A stretch of 64,000 nucleotides of DNA from DATKEJ01 sp963768715 (GCA_963768715.1 CAVYJC010000007.1:186001-250000), one strand, 5' to 3'; counted from the first letter of the stretch, positions 1-9,744 are shown. The notes: generated from the sequence alone by a model not told the origin. Program-made: numbers and translations.

Positions 1-1
1 C

Positions 2-676
2 CTCATCGATCCCACCGACGGTGACGTCGTCGATGAATTCAAGTTCGAGAAGAAAGGAGATTACGAAGGCATCGAACTGGTTGACGATACGCTTTACGTG
101 CTGCGATCCGACGGCGACCTGTTCGTTGTTTCCGACTGGCGATCGAAGGATCGCAAGACGGAAAAGATCGAGACCTACCTGGCTTCGAAGAACGATACGG
201 AAGGGCTCGGATACCAGGCGTCGAAACATCGGCTGCTCGTGGCGGCAAAGGAGTTCCCCGGCCGCGGACGAAGTCGCGTTCGGAGCATCTATGGATTTGA
301 CCTGCAGACGAAGAAGATCGATCATGAACCCGCGTACGTAATCCCGCTCGACACGATCGGGGTTCGACTCGGCCTGCCCGGTGAAAGCATTCGAAATCTT
401 CTGGCACCGGTCATCGATCTCGAAGTGTTCAAGCCGTCGGCACTGGCCGTCCATCCCCAGACGGGCGACATATTCGTTCTGTCGTCGGTACTCAAGGTCA
501 TCGCCGTCCTCGATGCATCCGGCAGCACGCTGAGACTCCTGCCCATTGGCGCAGAGGAACTCGTCCAGCCCGAGGGCCTCGCCTTTTACCCGAACGGCGA
601 TCTGTTCATCTCGACAGAAGGCCGAGGAGGCGACGGTAAAATTTTCCGGTTCAACCAACGTAATGCAGCAGAGTGA
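2..676 (+). CDS. SdiA-regulated-type beta-propeller protein (5' end outside window)
   Basis: The reading frame is open from base 2, so this is the C-terminal part of a longer gene. The protein shows repeated propeller-like strands (LYVLRSDGDLF, LAVHPQTGDIFVLSS, LAFYPNGDLFISTEG) spaced like the blades of NHL or SdiA-regulated propellers. The stretch 'PEGLAFYPNGDLFIS' is typical of the SdiA-regulated family (Pfam name), whose members are usually extracytoplasmic and of unclear function. No catalytic residues are evident. The stop codon overlaps the GTG start of the next small gene, suggesting coupled translation. I am fairly sure of the fold class and unsure of the role. Confidence 0.7.
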   Translation, partial: LIDPTDGDVVDEFKFEKKGDYEGIELVDDTLYVLRSDGDLFVVSDWRSKDRKTEKIETYLASKNDTEGLGYQASKHRLLVAAKEFPGRGRSRVRSIYGFDLQTKKIDHEPAYVIPLDTIGVRLGLPGESIRNLLAPVIDLEVFKPSALAVHPQTGDIFVLSSVLKVIAVLDASGSTLRLLPIGAEELVQPEGLAFYPNGDLFISTEGRGGDGKIFRFNQRNAAE

Positions 677-819
677 GTTGCCTGACCCACTTGAGCCTCG
701 GACCCCGTTCCGGCCCCGTCTGGACGCTGGCGCTCGCGATCGCGGTCAGCGGATGCGTGTCGAGTCCCTACCTGGCAAAGAACAGTCTGATCCGCGTCAA
801 GACCGGCTTCCAGTTCTAA
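673..819 (+). CDS. Small putative lipoprotein, 48 aa
   Basis: A short frame starts with GTG inside the last codons of the upstream gene (its TGA at 674-676 overlaps this GTG) and ends with TAA at 817-819. It encodes a hydrophobic segment ending in a lipobox, LAIAVSGC, around residues 21-28, then about 20 polar residues (SSPYLAKNSLIRVKTGFQF). Small lipoproteins of this shape (signal plus a short tail) are common and mostly uncharacterised. Evidence is the overlap and the lipobox; there is no recognised homologue. A chance open frame cannot be excluded. Confidence 0.45.
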   Translation: MSCLTHLSLGPRSGPVWTLALAIAVSGCVSSPYLAKNSLIRVKTGFQF

Positions 820-904
820 CCGGGCAACTTTTCGACTCCGACGGTGTCTGACGCCCGTCCACATCCACTCGCACACTTCAGATGCACCTGCCTGACCCGT
901 TGAA

Positions 905-1387
905 ATGAAAATCGTTTTCATTACCACCGGAGGAACTATCGACAAGATCTACTTCGATGCCAAGAGCGGTTACGAGGTAGGAGATCCTCAGGTAATCGAC
1001 ATCCTTTCCGAGTCGAACGTCATCTTCGAATACGACGTGCACAATCTATTCCGAAAGGACAGCCTCGACCTGACCGACGACGACCGTCTGGCCATACGTG
1101 AGGCGGTCGATACTGAGGATTGCGATCGCATCATCGTGACCCACGGCACCGACACCATGGTGGAGACGGCGCGTGCATTGCTGGGCTGTGCGGGCAAGAC
1201 AATCGTCCTGACGGGATCACTCGCGCCCGCGCGCTTCAAAATCTCCGACGCCGAACTGAACCTGGGCATGGCGATCGCGGCGGTGCAGACGCTTCCGAAC
1301 GGAGTCTACATCACAATGAACGGCACTGTCTTCGAGGCGTCGAACGTACGCAAGAATCGAGAGGCCAATCGCTTCGAACCTCTGTAG
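905..1387 (+). CDS. Single-domain asparaginase/glutaminase-type protein
   Basis: At 160 residues this corresponds to the N-terminal catalytic domain of type I/II L-asparaginases, without the C-terminal domain. The nucleophile motif TTGGTIDK is at residues 7-14 and the second catalytic pair is in HGTDTM near residue 80. The following TGSLAP motif also fits. Free-standing one-domain versions are a known subfamily, usually annotated 'asparaginase domain-containing protein'; their substrate is not established. The ATG at 905 gives a complete N-terminus (MKIVFITTGG). No clear Shine-Dalgarno sequence precedes it. The family is certain; activity on asparagine is an inference. Confidence 0.85.
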   Translation: MKIVFITTGGTIDKIYFDAKSGYEVGDPQVIDILSESNVIFEYDVHNLFRKDSLDLTDDDRLAIREAVDTEDCDRIIVTHGTDTMVETARALLGCAGKTIVLTGSLAPARFKISDAELNLGMAIAAVQTLPNGVYITMNGTVFEASNVRKNREANRFEPL

Positions 1388-1402
1388 GACCTGGACAGTC
1401 CG

Positions 1403-1642
1403 TCAATCATCACGGCTGCGTCGACCGTAGCGGTGATCTTTTTCGATATGCGCCGTCTCGGTCATTCGATCGTAACAACCCGAACACAGCCAGACGCTCC
1501 CATCCGTATAGGCAGGCCGAACGTAGTAGCTGTCTTTTCTATTCAGGTAGGCACCACAGGACACGCAGTGCGCTACGGGCTCACCGCGACGTTTCCGCCA
1601 CCGCTTTCGCCTCCACGACCGCTTCGAAAGGGACCGCAGCAC
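1403..1642 (-). CDS. Small basic zinc-ribbon-like protein
   Basis: A 79-residue protein with a strongly basic N-terminus (residues 1-20 are mostly Arg, Lys and Trp) followed by two CxxC knuckles: C26-C29 (CVSC) and C53-C56 (CSGC). The spacing suits a single structural zinc ribbon. It converges on the asparaginase gene with a 15-base gap and diverges from the dikinase gene. I do not recognise a named family. A nucleic-acid or protein-binding role would be a guess from zinc plus positive charge. The paired cysteines make a chance frame less likely. Confidence 0.5.
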   Translation of the reverse strand: MLRSLSKRSWRRKRWRKRRGEPVAHCVSCGAYLNRKDSYYVRPAYTDGSVWLCSGCYDRMTETAHIEKDHRYGRRSRDD

Positions 1643-1788
1643 CTTCTCGGCTGAATCTTCACCTCCCGGAAGCCCTTTTCTCGCTATGGGTCATGACGTA
1701 TACGAACCCGATTGTCGGCAAATTCACCCCTGATTAATGGGGCATTTCTCATTTTACTGTCTTGTATCGACTGACGAAAAAAACACCG

Positions 1789-4443
1789 ATGACGCAACAT
1801 AAATACGCCTACCGATTTGGTGGCAACAAAACCGAAGGAAACCGAGGAATGCGCGACCTGCTGGGGGGCAAGGGCGCCAACCTCGCCGAGATGAGTTCGA
1901 TCGGTTTGCCGGTTCCACCTGGCTTTACGATAAGCACGGAGGCCTGCCGAATCTACTCCGAGGGTGACGGCAAATGGCCCGAGGGTCTCGAGCAGCAAGT
2001 TCGTGACGGTATTCAGCACATCGAGTCGTCCATGGGCTCGCATTTCGGAGGCGGTGACAATCCCTTGCTCGTTTCCGTCCGTAGCGGGGCCGCGGTATCG
2101 ATGCCTGGGATGATGGACACCGTCCTGAACCTCGGGATCAGTGATGACGTCGTCGAAGCCCTCGCCCGAAAGTCTGATAACGAGCGATTCGCATACGACT
2201 CGTACCGGCGCTTTATCGATATGTTCGGCGGCGTCGTTATGGGCGTATCTCACGATTATTTCGAGGAGGCGATCGCCGACCTGAAACGTCAGCGCGGAGT
2301 ACGTGACGACATGGATCTTTCGGCCTCTGATCTCAAAGAACTCGTCGCCACGTACAAAGAGATTTACCGGAAGAATACGGGTTCCGATTTCCCGACCGAT
2401 CCGTACGAGCAGCTCCGACTGGCCGTCAATGCCGTCTTCGATTCGTGGGACAGCGAGCGAGCGGTGAAGTATCGCCGCATCAATCAGATCACCGGTCTGA
2501 TTGGAACGGCCGTGAACGTCCAGGCGATGGTTTTCGGCAACATGGGTCCCAGCTCCGGAACCGGCGTCTGTTTCACACGCAATCCGGCTGACGGCGAACA
2601 TCGCCTCTACGGCGAGTTTCTTGTCAATGCGCAGGGTGAAGACGTGGTCGCGGGTATTCGCACGCCGGAGGACATCGAGCAGCTCCAGTCAAAGTTCCCG
2701 GAGGCCTACGACGAGCTTCTGGAGACGACCAACCGGCTCGAGAAGCACTATCGGAATATGCAGGACATCGAGTTTACGGTTCAGGACAAGCGGCTCTTTA
2801 TCCTGCAAACCCGAAACGGAAAACGAACGGGAGCGGCCGCAGTCCGCATTGCCGTCGACCTCGTACGCGAAGGTCTCATCGATGAAGCAACGGCTGTTCG
2901 CGATCTCGTGGAGCCGCGCCATCTGGACCAACTCCTGCATCCCCGCTTCGAGGACACGGGAGTCTACGCGGATAAAGTGATCGGGACGGGCCTTCCCGCC
3001 TCTCCCGGGGCAGCTGTCGGACAGGTGGTCTTCAGCGCCGACGACGCCGAAATCGCCGTCGAGAACGGGAAGCGCGTGATTCTCGTTCGCATCGAGACGA
3101 GTCCGGAGGATGTGGGCGGCATGCACGCCGCCGAGGGGATTCTCACTTCACGCGGAGGCATGACTTCGCACGCCGCCGTCGTTGCGCGCGGCTGGGGCAA
3201 GCCGTGCGTCGCGGGGTGCTCCGATGTCGTGATCGATTACGGCGCGAAGAGCTTTCGCGCCGGCTCGGCAACTGTTCATGAGGGCGATTGGATCTCGATC
3301 AATGGATCCACGGGAGAGGTAATCAATGGCCGCCAGGATCTGGTCGAGCCCGAATTGAGCGGCGAGTTCGCCTCCTTTATGGACTGGGTTGAGCGGTTCA
3401 CCGACATGAAGACGCGGGCGAATGCCGATACTCCCGAAGATGCGGCCAAGGCACGCGAATTCGGAGCTCAGGGCATCGGTCTTTGCCGAACGGAACACAT
3501 GTTCTTCGAAGGCGAGCGCATCAGCGCTATGCGTGAGATGATTCTGGCCTCCGATCAGGCTAGCCGCCGAGCTGCCCTGCAGAAATTACTCCCCTACCAG
3601 AAGCAGGATTTTATCGGCATTTTCCGTGCGATGGCCGGCCTCCCCGTAACCATCCGGCTTCTCGACCCGCCGCTCCACGAGTTCCTCCCACACGACGAGG
3701 AAGGACAGAAGGAAATGGCTACGAACATGAACGTCACGGTAGAAGAGATTCGAGCGAAGGTCGAATCTCTGTCCGAGTTCAACCCGATGCTCGGCCATCG
3801 CGGATGTCGTTTAGGGATCTCGTATCCGGAAATTACAGAGATGCAGGCGCGGGCGATCATCGAAGCAGCCGTCGAGTTGCAGAACGAAGGCTACACCGTG
3901 CTGCCCGAAATCATGGTCCCACTCGTGGGCACGGTTGAAGAGTTCACGAATCAGAAGGCGCTCATCGTGAAGACGGCGCAGCAGGTCTTCCTGGAGCGAG
4001 GAAAGAGCGTGGAGTATCTCGTCGGTACGATGATCGAAATTCCGCGGGCAGCGCTTCGCGCCGGCGATATCGCCGAGGAGGCCGAGTTCTTCTCGTTCGG
4101 CACGAATGACCTGACGCAGATGGCATTCGGGTACAGCCGCGACGACGTCTCGAAGTTTCTCCCGACGTACATCAATATGAAGATCCTTCCTGAGGACCCG
4201 TTCCAGTCACTGGATCAGAGCGGCGTCGGAGAGCTCGTACGATTGGGCGTCGAACGAGGACGTGCATCAAACGAGACGCTCAAGGTCGGGATCTGTGGAG
4301 AACATGGCGGGGACCCAGCCTCGGTGCACTTCTTCTATAGTGTGGGCATGAACTACGTGTCGTGCTCGCCCTATCGTGTGCCGATTGCTCGCCTCGCCGC
4401 TGCGCAGGCGTCGCTTCGGACAAAGGAGGTGGTTACGGCCTGA
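1789..4443 (+). CDS. ppdK: Pyruvate, phosphate dikinase
   Basis: An 884-residue enzyme interconverting pyruvate, ATP and phosphate with phosphoenolpyruvate, AMP and pyrophosphate in the cytoplasm. The N-terminal ATP-grasp domain begins GGNKTEGNRGMRDLLGGKGANLAEM; the swivelling domain carries the phosphohistidine in GGMTSHAAVVARGWGKPCV (H461); the C-terminal TIM barrel holds GLCRTEHMF and the catalytic cysteine in GICGEHGGDP (C836). Length and motif order match the bacterial family (about 870-900). A TTG 27 bases upstream is open, but the ATG at 1789 gives the usual N-terminus. It is convergent with the stress-protein gene, only 10 bases apart. Confidence 0.97.
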   Translation: MTQHKYAYRFGGNKTEGNRGMRDLLGGKGANLAEMSSIGLPVPPGFTISTEACRIYSEGDGKWPEGLEQQVRDGIQHIESSMGSHFGGGDNPLLVSVRSGAAVSMPGMMDTVLNLGISDDVVEALARKSDNERFAYDSYRRFIDMFGGVVMGVSHDYFEEAIADLKRQRGVRDDMDLSASDLKELVATYKEIYRKNTGSDFPTDPYEQLRLAVNAVFDSWDSERAVKYRRINQITGLIGTAVNVQAMVFGNMGPSSGTGVCFTRNPADGEHRLYGEFLVNAQGEDVVAGIRTPEDIEQLQSKFPEAYDELLETTNRLEKHYRNMQDIEFTVQDKRLFILQTRNGKRTGAAAVRIAVDLVREGLIDEATAVRDLVEPRHLDQLLHPRFEDTGVYADKVIGTGLPASPGAAVGQVVFSADDAEIAVENGKRVILVRIETSPEDVGGMHAAEGILTSRGGMTSHAAVVARGWGKPCVAGCSDVVIDYGAKSFRAGSATVHEGDWISINGSTGEVINGRQDLVEPELSGEFASFMDWVERFTDMKTRANADTPEDAAKAREFGAQGIGLCRTEHMFFEGERISAMREMILASDQASRRAALQKLLPYQKQDFIGIFRAMAGLPVTIRLLDPPLHEFLPHDEEGQKEMATNMNVTVEEIRAKVESLSEFNPMLGHRGCRLGISYPEITEMQARAIIEAAVELQNEGYTVLPEIMVPLVGTVEEFTNQKALIVKTAQQVFLERGKSVEYLVGTMIEIPRAALRAGDIAEEAEFFSFGTNDLTQMAFGYSRDDVSKFLPTYINMKILPEDPFQSLDQSGVGELVRLGVERGRASNETLKVGICGEHGGDPASVHFFYSVGMNYVSCSPYRVPIARLAAAQASLRTKEVVTA

Positions 4444-4453
4444 ATCCGACCGC

Positions 4454-5293
4454 CTACTGACCGATAAAGACGGGTACTTTCGCCATGCGAATCATGTGAT
4501 TTGCAAGGCTCCCGACCACGAAGCTGAAGATGCCGTGCTTCGCATGCATCCCAAGCACGATGAGGTCGGCCTTCTCGATGAATTCCTCATCGATCGCATC
4601 GGCGATATGCATCGGCGTCCATTCCGAGTCGATGTCGGTATATCCGTACGCCCGCAGATACTCCTCGGCCGGACCGAAAATCTGCTTCGCCGCTTCTAAC
4701 TCTTCGTTCGCAGTCAGGACGGCGATGTTTGGATTTGAGAATGCGGCCAACTGCGTGAACTGACGTAGTGACCGTATTGCGGCGGGACTCCCGTCGAATG
4801 CGACGACGACTTCGAGGTGCTCCGATAGAGGTATGTGCTCCTCCGTCACCGCAAGAATCGGCGTCGCGAGACGGCCGATCAGATCCTGAAGCGTGTCGCC
4901 TTCGCCTTCGGTCGTCTGAAAATGAAAGTGCGTGCGAAGTCCGACGATCAGCAGATCATAGAACGCGGATACCCGCGCAATCGCTTCTACAGGATCACCT
5001 TGATCCTCAATCTCCTTGTGCGAGACGCCCGCTTCGTCACAGCGTGAAGCGAACTTCTCGAGCGTCGAGCGGATGCGCTCGTGAGCCTCCGCTTCCAACC
5101 TGTTCTCGGCCTTCTTCGCATACACCGCGGCGCCCGGCGAAATGGGGCTGACTGAATCATGGATGCCCGGCGTGTCGACGACCATGAAGCCAGTCACCTC
5201 CGCGTCATGAGCTTGTGCAAGTTGAATGGCGTAGGAAACCGCGGCATCGGCGTGCGCTGACGGGTCCAGAGGTACTATTATCCTTCGAATCAT
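4454..5293 (-). CDS. Tandem universal stress protein (UspA fold)
   Basis: Two UspA domains in one chain of about 279 residues. The first starts MIRRIIVPLDPSAHADAAVSYA; the second begins near residue 150 (VVVAFDGSPAAIRSLRQF) and ends with an ATP-binding-type loop, GMHAKHGIFSFVVGSLANHMI, close to the G-2x-G-9x-G(S/T) pattern. Family members bind ATP or act as stress and metabolic sensors in the cytoplasm. I place the start at the ATG at 5293; the longer frame to 5320 uses TTG and adds a non-conserved tail. No partner is evident beyond the convergent ppdK. Confidence 0.9.
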   Translation of the reverse strand: MIRRIIVPLDPSAHADAAVSYAIQLAQAHDAEVTGFMVVDTPGIHDSVSPISPGAAVYAKKAENRLEAEAHERIRSTLEKFASRCDEAGVSHKEIEDQGDPVEAIARVSAFYDLLIVGLRTHFHFQTTEGEGDTLQDLIGRLATPILAVTEEHIPLSEHLEVVVAFDGSPAAIRSLRQFTQLAAFSNPNIAVLTANEELEAAKQIFGPAEEYLRAYGYTDIDSEWTPMHIADAIDEEFIEKADLIVLGMHAKHGIFSFVVGSLANHMIRMAKVPVFIGQ

Positions 5294-5327
5294 AGTTGCG
5301 TTAGAATGCGTTGCGGGCAAAGATAAG

Positions 5328-5355
5328 GACGTTCGACGATTGACGTTCGACGATT
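5328..5355. repeat. Heptamer-register repeat (14-mer twice)
   Basis: Two perfect copies of GACGTTCGACGATT, each made of two related 7-mers (GACGTTC, GACGATT), in the gap between the stress-protein and acetyltransferase genes. It belongs to the family of 7-base-period arrays seen throughout this window. Confidence 0.75.
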
Positions 5356-5511
5356 GCCCCCTCCTCGCCCGATTCAGTGGATTGCTTCGATCGCGGGCCG
5401 AGTATCGGCCGGCTCATTCGGGGCAGGCTCTTCGCCTTCTTCACGATATTCGCGTCCGGATCGTATCATCAGGTGCCCGAATAGCTCTCACTCCGTTCTT
5501 TTTCAGTCAAA

Positions 5512-6670
5512 ATGTCTACCTCATCTTCCCGTCTCGTATCTCTTGATTTCTTTCGCGGTGCGACCATCATCCTCATGATTCTGGTGAACAATCCAGGCAC
5601 GTGGTCCGCCGTATACCCCCCTCTCCTTCACTCTGAGTGGCATGGATGGACACCGACGGACCTCGTTTTCCCCTTCTTCGTCTTCATAGTCGGTGTCGCC
5701 ATCGTCCTCGCCTACACGAAACGAATGGAGCGCGGTGTGCATCGCAACGAGCTCCTAAAGAAGGCGGCTGGGCGAACGGCCGTTCTCTTCGCGCTCGGCC
5801 TCTTTCTGGCGGCGTGGCCGTTTTTCACCTTCGTACCCGAGTTCGGCATCAGACCGTCTTTCTTTCGGCTTCGCTACATGGGTGTTCTTCAGCGGATCGC
5901 TCTGTGCTATTTCGCCGCATCGGTCATCTTTCTGTTCGCCAAGGAACGAACCCGGCTCGTTTGGCTGTTTGGACTCCTCATCGTCTATTGGCTCGCGATG
6001 GCCCTGATTCCAGTACCGGGCTATGGGGCCGGGCAGTGGGACGATCCGGTCTCCACGCTGGCCGCACACATCGATCGTATGGTCATGGGCGCCGATCACC
6101 TCTGGGCAGGCGCTCATCACCAATGGGATCCGGAAGGGCTCCTCAGTACGCTGCCGGCAATTTCGACGGCACTGTTTGGGGTCTGGACGGGCCAGCTTCT
6201 CATCGGGAAAGACGAGCCCCACACAAAAGTCGCACGCCTTCTCGTTCGCGGGTGCCTTCTCGTTGCTCTCGGATATGTGTGGAACTGGTTCTTCCCCATC
6301 AACAAGGGCATCTGGACCAGCTCCTATTCCGTATTCACCGCCGGTCAGGCCATGTGCGCCCTCGGCATTTCATACTGGATGATCGATATCAGGGGCTGGA
6401 AGAAATGGACACAGCCCTTCACCGAGTACGGAGTCAACGCGCTCACCGTCTTCTTTATGAGCGGTCTTGTCGCGAAGTCGATGATTTTCATCAAGGTTGA
6501 CCGGCCCGGACGGCGAGCGCACCTCTCTGTATTGGGCGATCTATCATGCGGTTTTCGCACCGCTTGCCTCGCCAAGTCAACTCATCGCTCATGTTCGCTG
6601 TGACGTGGGTGTTGGTCTGGTACCTCGTGCTGCACTGATGTACAAGCGAGGGCTGATCATGAAGGTGTAG
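5512..6670 (+). CDS. HGSNAT/NagX-like membrane acetyltransferase family protein (frameshifted 3' end)
   Basis: The first ~330 codons encode a multi-span membrane protein of the heparan-alpha-glucosaminide N-acetyltransferase/NagX family: RLVSLDFFRGATIILMILVNN, then LHSEWHGWTPTDLVFPFFVFIVGVA, then about ten hydrophobic segments. The bacterial relatives are linked to GlcNAc use. Homology continues past the apparent stop at 6603 only by changing frame: ERTSLYWAIYHAVFAPLASPSQL (frame of 6521), then SSLMFAVTWVLVWYLVLH (frame of 6591), then MYKRGLIMKV ending at 6670. Two extra bases and one missing base explain this. It is either an inactivated gene or a sequence error; I favour the latter because no nonsense codons occur. 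Confidence 0.8.
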
Positions 6671-6863
6671 CTGAGGGGTGCGGGATGCGCCCCGCTGTCA
6701 TTCCCACGAACCTGTCCGGCGAAGCTCGAACTGCGAGAGGGGAAGACGGCGGCGGAATCCAGAATTCGGGGGTTGACCTGCTGCAACAGCTGCCACGCAG
6801 GTTCGGTATGCCGTCAGCCACATGCGAGGGGCTGGAATTTCCGAGGACCGAGCACCCCTAGTT

Positions 6864-8951
6864 TTATGTTTCATGTTTGAAGTCTCGTATTGAACGTTCC
6901 GCCGCGTCGGTAACCGGCGACTCGCAGACCATCCTCCGGCATACGTACGCCGCGGGTTTTCCGTCGACCATCACGTACTCATCGATTGCGGGAATCAAGG
7001 AGGATAGAAGTGCATCATTTTCCTCCGACAAACCCTTCGTGATAATCACCCGATTTGGGTGGTACGAGCTGCGCACGGCGTCCAATAGAACCTGCGTCGC
7101 CTGGGTATCGTCTCCTGCGATAACGACCTCGATGGACTCGTCGAGCAGGACCCCGAGATTAGCCAGCAGCATCACGTGCGCTGAAGGGAATCGCTGCAGG
7201 CTCTGCGCGAGACCGCGGGCGATCTCTCGACCTCGGTCCTCGTAATCGGGTGCCAGGAGGAGGCGTCCGAGCCGCGTCAGGTTCTGCAGCGCGACGGAGT
7301 TTCCAGACGGTATGGCGCCGTCCTGGATTTCGCGCCGCCGGGCAATCAGCTTCTCGGCATGGGCCGACGTGAAGTAGAGCCCGCCCTTTTCATGTGAGAA
7401 GCGCTCCAGCATGGCGTCGGTAAGTGATTTCGCCTCGGCAAGCCAGCGGGCATTCTGATCCGCCAGATAAAGCTCCAGGAGGCCGTGGACCAGAAAGGCG
7501 TAGTCATCCAACGTTCCTTCGATGGAAGGCTCGTCGTCTTTGAATCGATGCAACAGCCCCCCGTCGGGGGTCCGCATCATTTCGAGCAGAAAAGACGCAG
7601 TCTCCGCCGCCCGTCGGGCATAGTCCATCTCCCCGAGGACGGCTGCAGCCCGGGCGTAGGCCGCGACGGCCAGACCGTTCCAGTCTGTGAGGATTTTTTC
7701 ATCCCGGAGTGGCCGCTCGCGCTTGGATCGAACCGCAAAGAGACTTCCTCTCAACTCTTCGATCAAGGCCGGAAGCTCTTCAATGGATATGCCAAGCTCC
7801 GCAGCGACATCCGCATCCGCATTTCCACGATGGAGAATGTTCGTTCCGGACTTCGTCACCGTCACTTCATCGCGAAAGTTTCCCTCTGGGACGAGTGACC
7901 AGACGGCAGCGGCGGCTTTTGCCTTGTCCTCTCCCAATGCGGCTTCGATCTCGGACAGGCGCCAGACGTAGAATCTCCCCTCCTCACCCTCACTGTCTGC
8001 ATCCTCAGCCGAATAGATTCCGCCGTTGGGCGCCCTCAGAACCCGATCGATGTAGGCGAGGGTCCTTCGCGCCGTTTCGGCGAAAAGCGGGTTGTCGCTC
8101 GCCAGAAAAGCGTCCAAATAGATCGGCGCGAGAAGGGCCTGATCATAGAGCATTTTCTCAAAGTGCGGGACGAGCCAGTGCGCGTCCGTCGAATAACGGT
8201 GGAAACCGTATCCGAGATGATCGTAGACACCGCCGTTTGCCATGGCGGTCAGCGTATGCGTCACCATCTCCAGGGCATGCTCGTCCCCAGTCCGCCGCCA
8301 GTGTCTCAACAGCAGTGCCGCGTAGTGCGGCATCGGGAATTTCGGCGCCGAGCCGAAACCACCGTGCACGTGGTCGAACTGCTGTTCGAGCTGGCGTACG
8401 GCGTCTTCCACAAGACCATATTCAGGCAAATCACCCGACAGATCAGCTGCCGCCTCCTCATTCAACATCTCTGTTATCTGTGACGCCGATGCCTCCATAC
8501 GTCCGCGGTCGCCTGACCAGAGCTGTTCGACGCGCGGAATCAGTTCCCGCATCCCGAGTCTCCCGTGGCGGGATGTCGGAGGGATGTAGGTGGCCGCGAA
8601 GAACGGCTTTTGATCCGGCGTGAGCAGCACGGTGAGCGGCCAGCCGCCGTGGCCGGTAATGGCCTGGCAGACGGTCATGTAGATTCCGTCGATGTCGGGA
8701 CGCTCCTCGCGGTCGACTTTCACGTTTACGAAGGCGCGATTCATGAGCGCCGCGATATCAGAATCTTCGAAAGATTCCCGCTCCATCACGTGGCACCAAT
8801 GACACGTCGAATAGCCGATCGAAACGAACACGGCGCAGTCGCGGGCTTTTGCCTGCTCGAAGGCCTCGTCTCCCCACGGATACCAGTCGACCGGATTATG
8901 AGCGTGTTGTTGGAGGTAGGGGCTCTTCTCGTTGATGAGTCGATTGGGCAT
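6864..8951 (-). CDS. YyaL/DUF255 thioredoxin-domain protein (SPATA20 family)
   Basis: A 695-residue protein with an N-terminal thioredoxin-like DUF255 domain and a C-terminal six-hairpin glycosidase-like barrel. It begins NRLINEKSPYLQQHAHNPVDWYPW, the family signature, and has the CxxC motif STCHWCHV at C50/C53, followed by VDREERPDIDG. Length matches the family (about 680-750). The biochemical role is not established; a thiol-linked or carbohydrate-binding function is usually suggested. The ATG at 8951 gives the conserved N-terminus. A short 7-base-period run overlaps its stop codon (6862-6882). Confidence 0.93.
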   Translation of the reverse strand: MPNRLINEKSPYLQQHAHNPVDWYPWGDEAFEQAKARDCAVFVSIGYSTCHWCHVMERESFEDSDIAALMNRAFVNVKVDREERPDIDGIYMTVCQAITGHGGWPLTVLLTPDQKPFFAATYIPPTSRHGRLGMRELIPRVEQLWSGDRGRMEASASQITEMLNEEAAADLSGDLPEYGLVEDAVRQLEQQFDHVHGGFGSAPKFPMPHYAALLLRHWRRTGDEHALEMVTHTLTAMANGGVYDHLGYGFHRYSTDAHWLVPHFEKMLYDQALLAPIYLDAFLASDNPLFAETARRTLAYIDRVLRAPNGGIYSAEDADSEGEEGRFYVWRLSEIEAALGEDKAKAAAAVWSLVPEGNFRDEVTVTKSGTNILHRGNADADVAAELGISIEELPALIEELRGSLFAVRSKRERPLRDEKILTDWNGLAVAAYARAAAVLGEMDYARRAAETASFLLEMMRTPDGGLLHRFKDDEPSIEGTLDDYAFLVHGLLELYLADQNARWLAEAKSLTDAMLERFSHEKGGLYFTSAHAEKLIARRREIQDGAIPSGNSVALQNLTRLGRLLLAPDYEDRGREIARGLAQSLQRFPSAHVMLLANLGVLLDESIEVVIAGDDTQATQVLLDAVRSSYHPNRVIITKGLSEENDALLSSLIPAIDEYVMVDGKPAAYVCRRMVCESPVTDAAERSIRDFKHET

Positions 8952-8958
8952 ACGAAGG

Positions 8959-8993
8959 AATTCAAAATGCAGAATGCAAAACGCAGAATGGGC
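8959..8993. repeat. Heptamer array (AATGCAG-like), 5 units
   Basis: Units in register: AATTCAA, AATGCAG, AATGCAA, AACGCAG, AATGGGC. It starts 8 bases upstream of the YyaL-type start codon (minus strand). Confidence 0.75.
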
Positions 8994-9070
8994 CCTTCAA
9001 TACGGGATCAATTCGCGACCCACAGTTTGAATCAGTACCGCAAACCAACCGCAGGCACGTGCAGCACCAA

Positions 9071-9098
9071 GCGTTTAGCGCTTGGCGTTTGGCATTCA
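9071..9098. repeat. Heptamer array (GCGTTTG-like), 4 units
   Basis: Units GCGTTTA, GCGCTTG, GCGTTTG, GCATTCA. The last unit includes the bioY stop codon (9096-9098 on the minus strand), so the array runs directly into the gene end. Confidence 0.7.
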
Positions 9099-9677
9099 GC
9101 TGACCCGCCTCAGGCCTGAATAGCACAGCCCGACGGCAAGGATCTTGGCCAGATCGGCAGCAACGAATCGCAGCCAGCCCTTATCGAGGGACTCAAACCA
9201 TGTAGCATGGCCGGCCGCATAATGCAGCCAGGTGACGCCGACCGCAAAAAGGACGATGGATCCGCCGATCATCGACACAATAGAGCCCGGCAGCGCGTTC
9301 CAACGGTCTGAGAATCGTCCGACGGCGGCCGCAACGAGTGGAAATGCGATCAGATAACCTCCGGAGGCCGCCACGAGAATGTAGGCCGCGCCGTGCCCTC
9401 CTCCTGCGTACACAGGCAGCGCCAGACCGAGCGCCAGATACAGCACCTGGGCAAGGAGCCCGTTTCGCCATCCAAGAAAAAGCCCGCTGCCATAAACAGC
9501 CAGCGTCTGGAGCGTGAACGGAACCTCCCAGAGATAGACTCGAATCTGCGCTCCCAAGGCCGTCAGTCCCGCAAAGGCCACAATTGACACCAGTTGAGTG
9601 ACGGCAGATGCGTCGGCCGACCGAAGTTGGTCGACCCAGGACGATTGATCGGAGTGAAGTCTTAGGGCAATGGCCAT
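9096..9677 (-). CDS. bioY: Biotin transporter BioY (S component)
   Basis: A 193-residue integral membrane protein with about six hydrophobic segments and the BioY signatures VPFTLQTLAVYGSGLFLG and LPVYAGGGHGAAYILVAASGGYLIAFP. BioY binds biotin and works alone or with the ECF module EcfAA'T; no ECF ATPase or T component is in this window. The N-terminus has about 30 extra residues before the first membrane segment. No biotin-synthesis genes flank it. The region upstream contains a short inverted-repeat element (9745-9998), which may separate it from its promoter. Confidence 0.92.
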   Translation of the reverse strand: MAIALRLHSDQSSWVDQLRSADASAVTQLVSIVAFAGLTALGAQIRVYLWEVPFTLQTLAVYGSGLFLGWRNGLLAQVLYLALGLALPVYAGGGHGAAYILVAASGGYLIAFPLVAAAVGRFSDRWNALPGSIVSMIGGSIVLFAVGVTWLHYAAGHATWFESLDKGWLRFVAADLAKILAVGLCYSGLRRVS

Positions 9678-9744
9678 GGCAGGTCGCTATTATGGCGGTT
9701 GTGGTTGTCGAAGATACGGATTAGTCACTAGTGGTTGTCTGCAT

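Noticed and set aside
1433..1737. Plus-strand frames downstream of the asparaginase gene as a second asparaginase domain
   Set aside because: No domain-2 motifs; the complementary strand has a coherent zinc-ribbon protein, and one-domain asparaginases are known.
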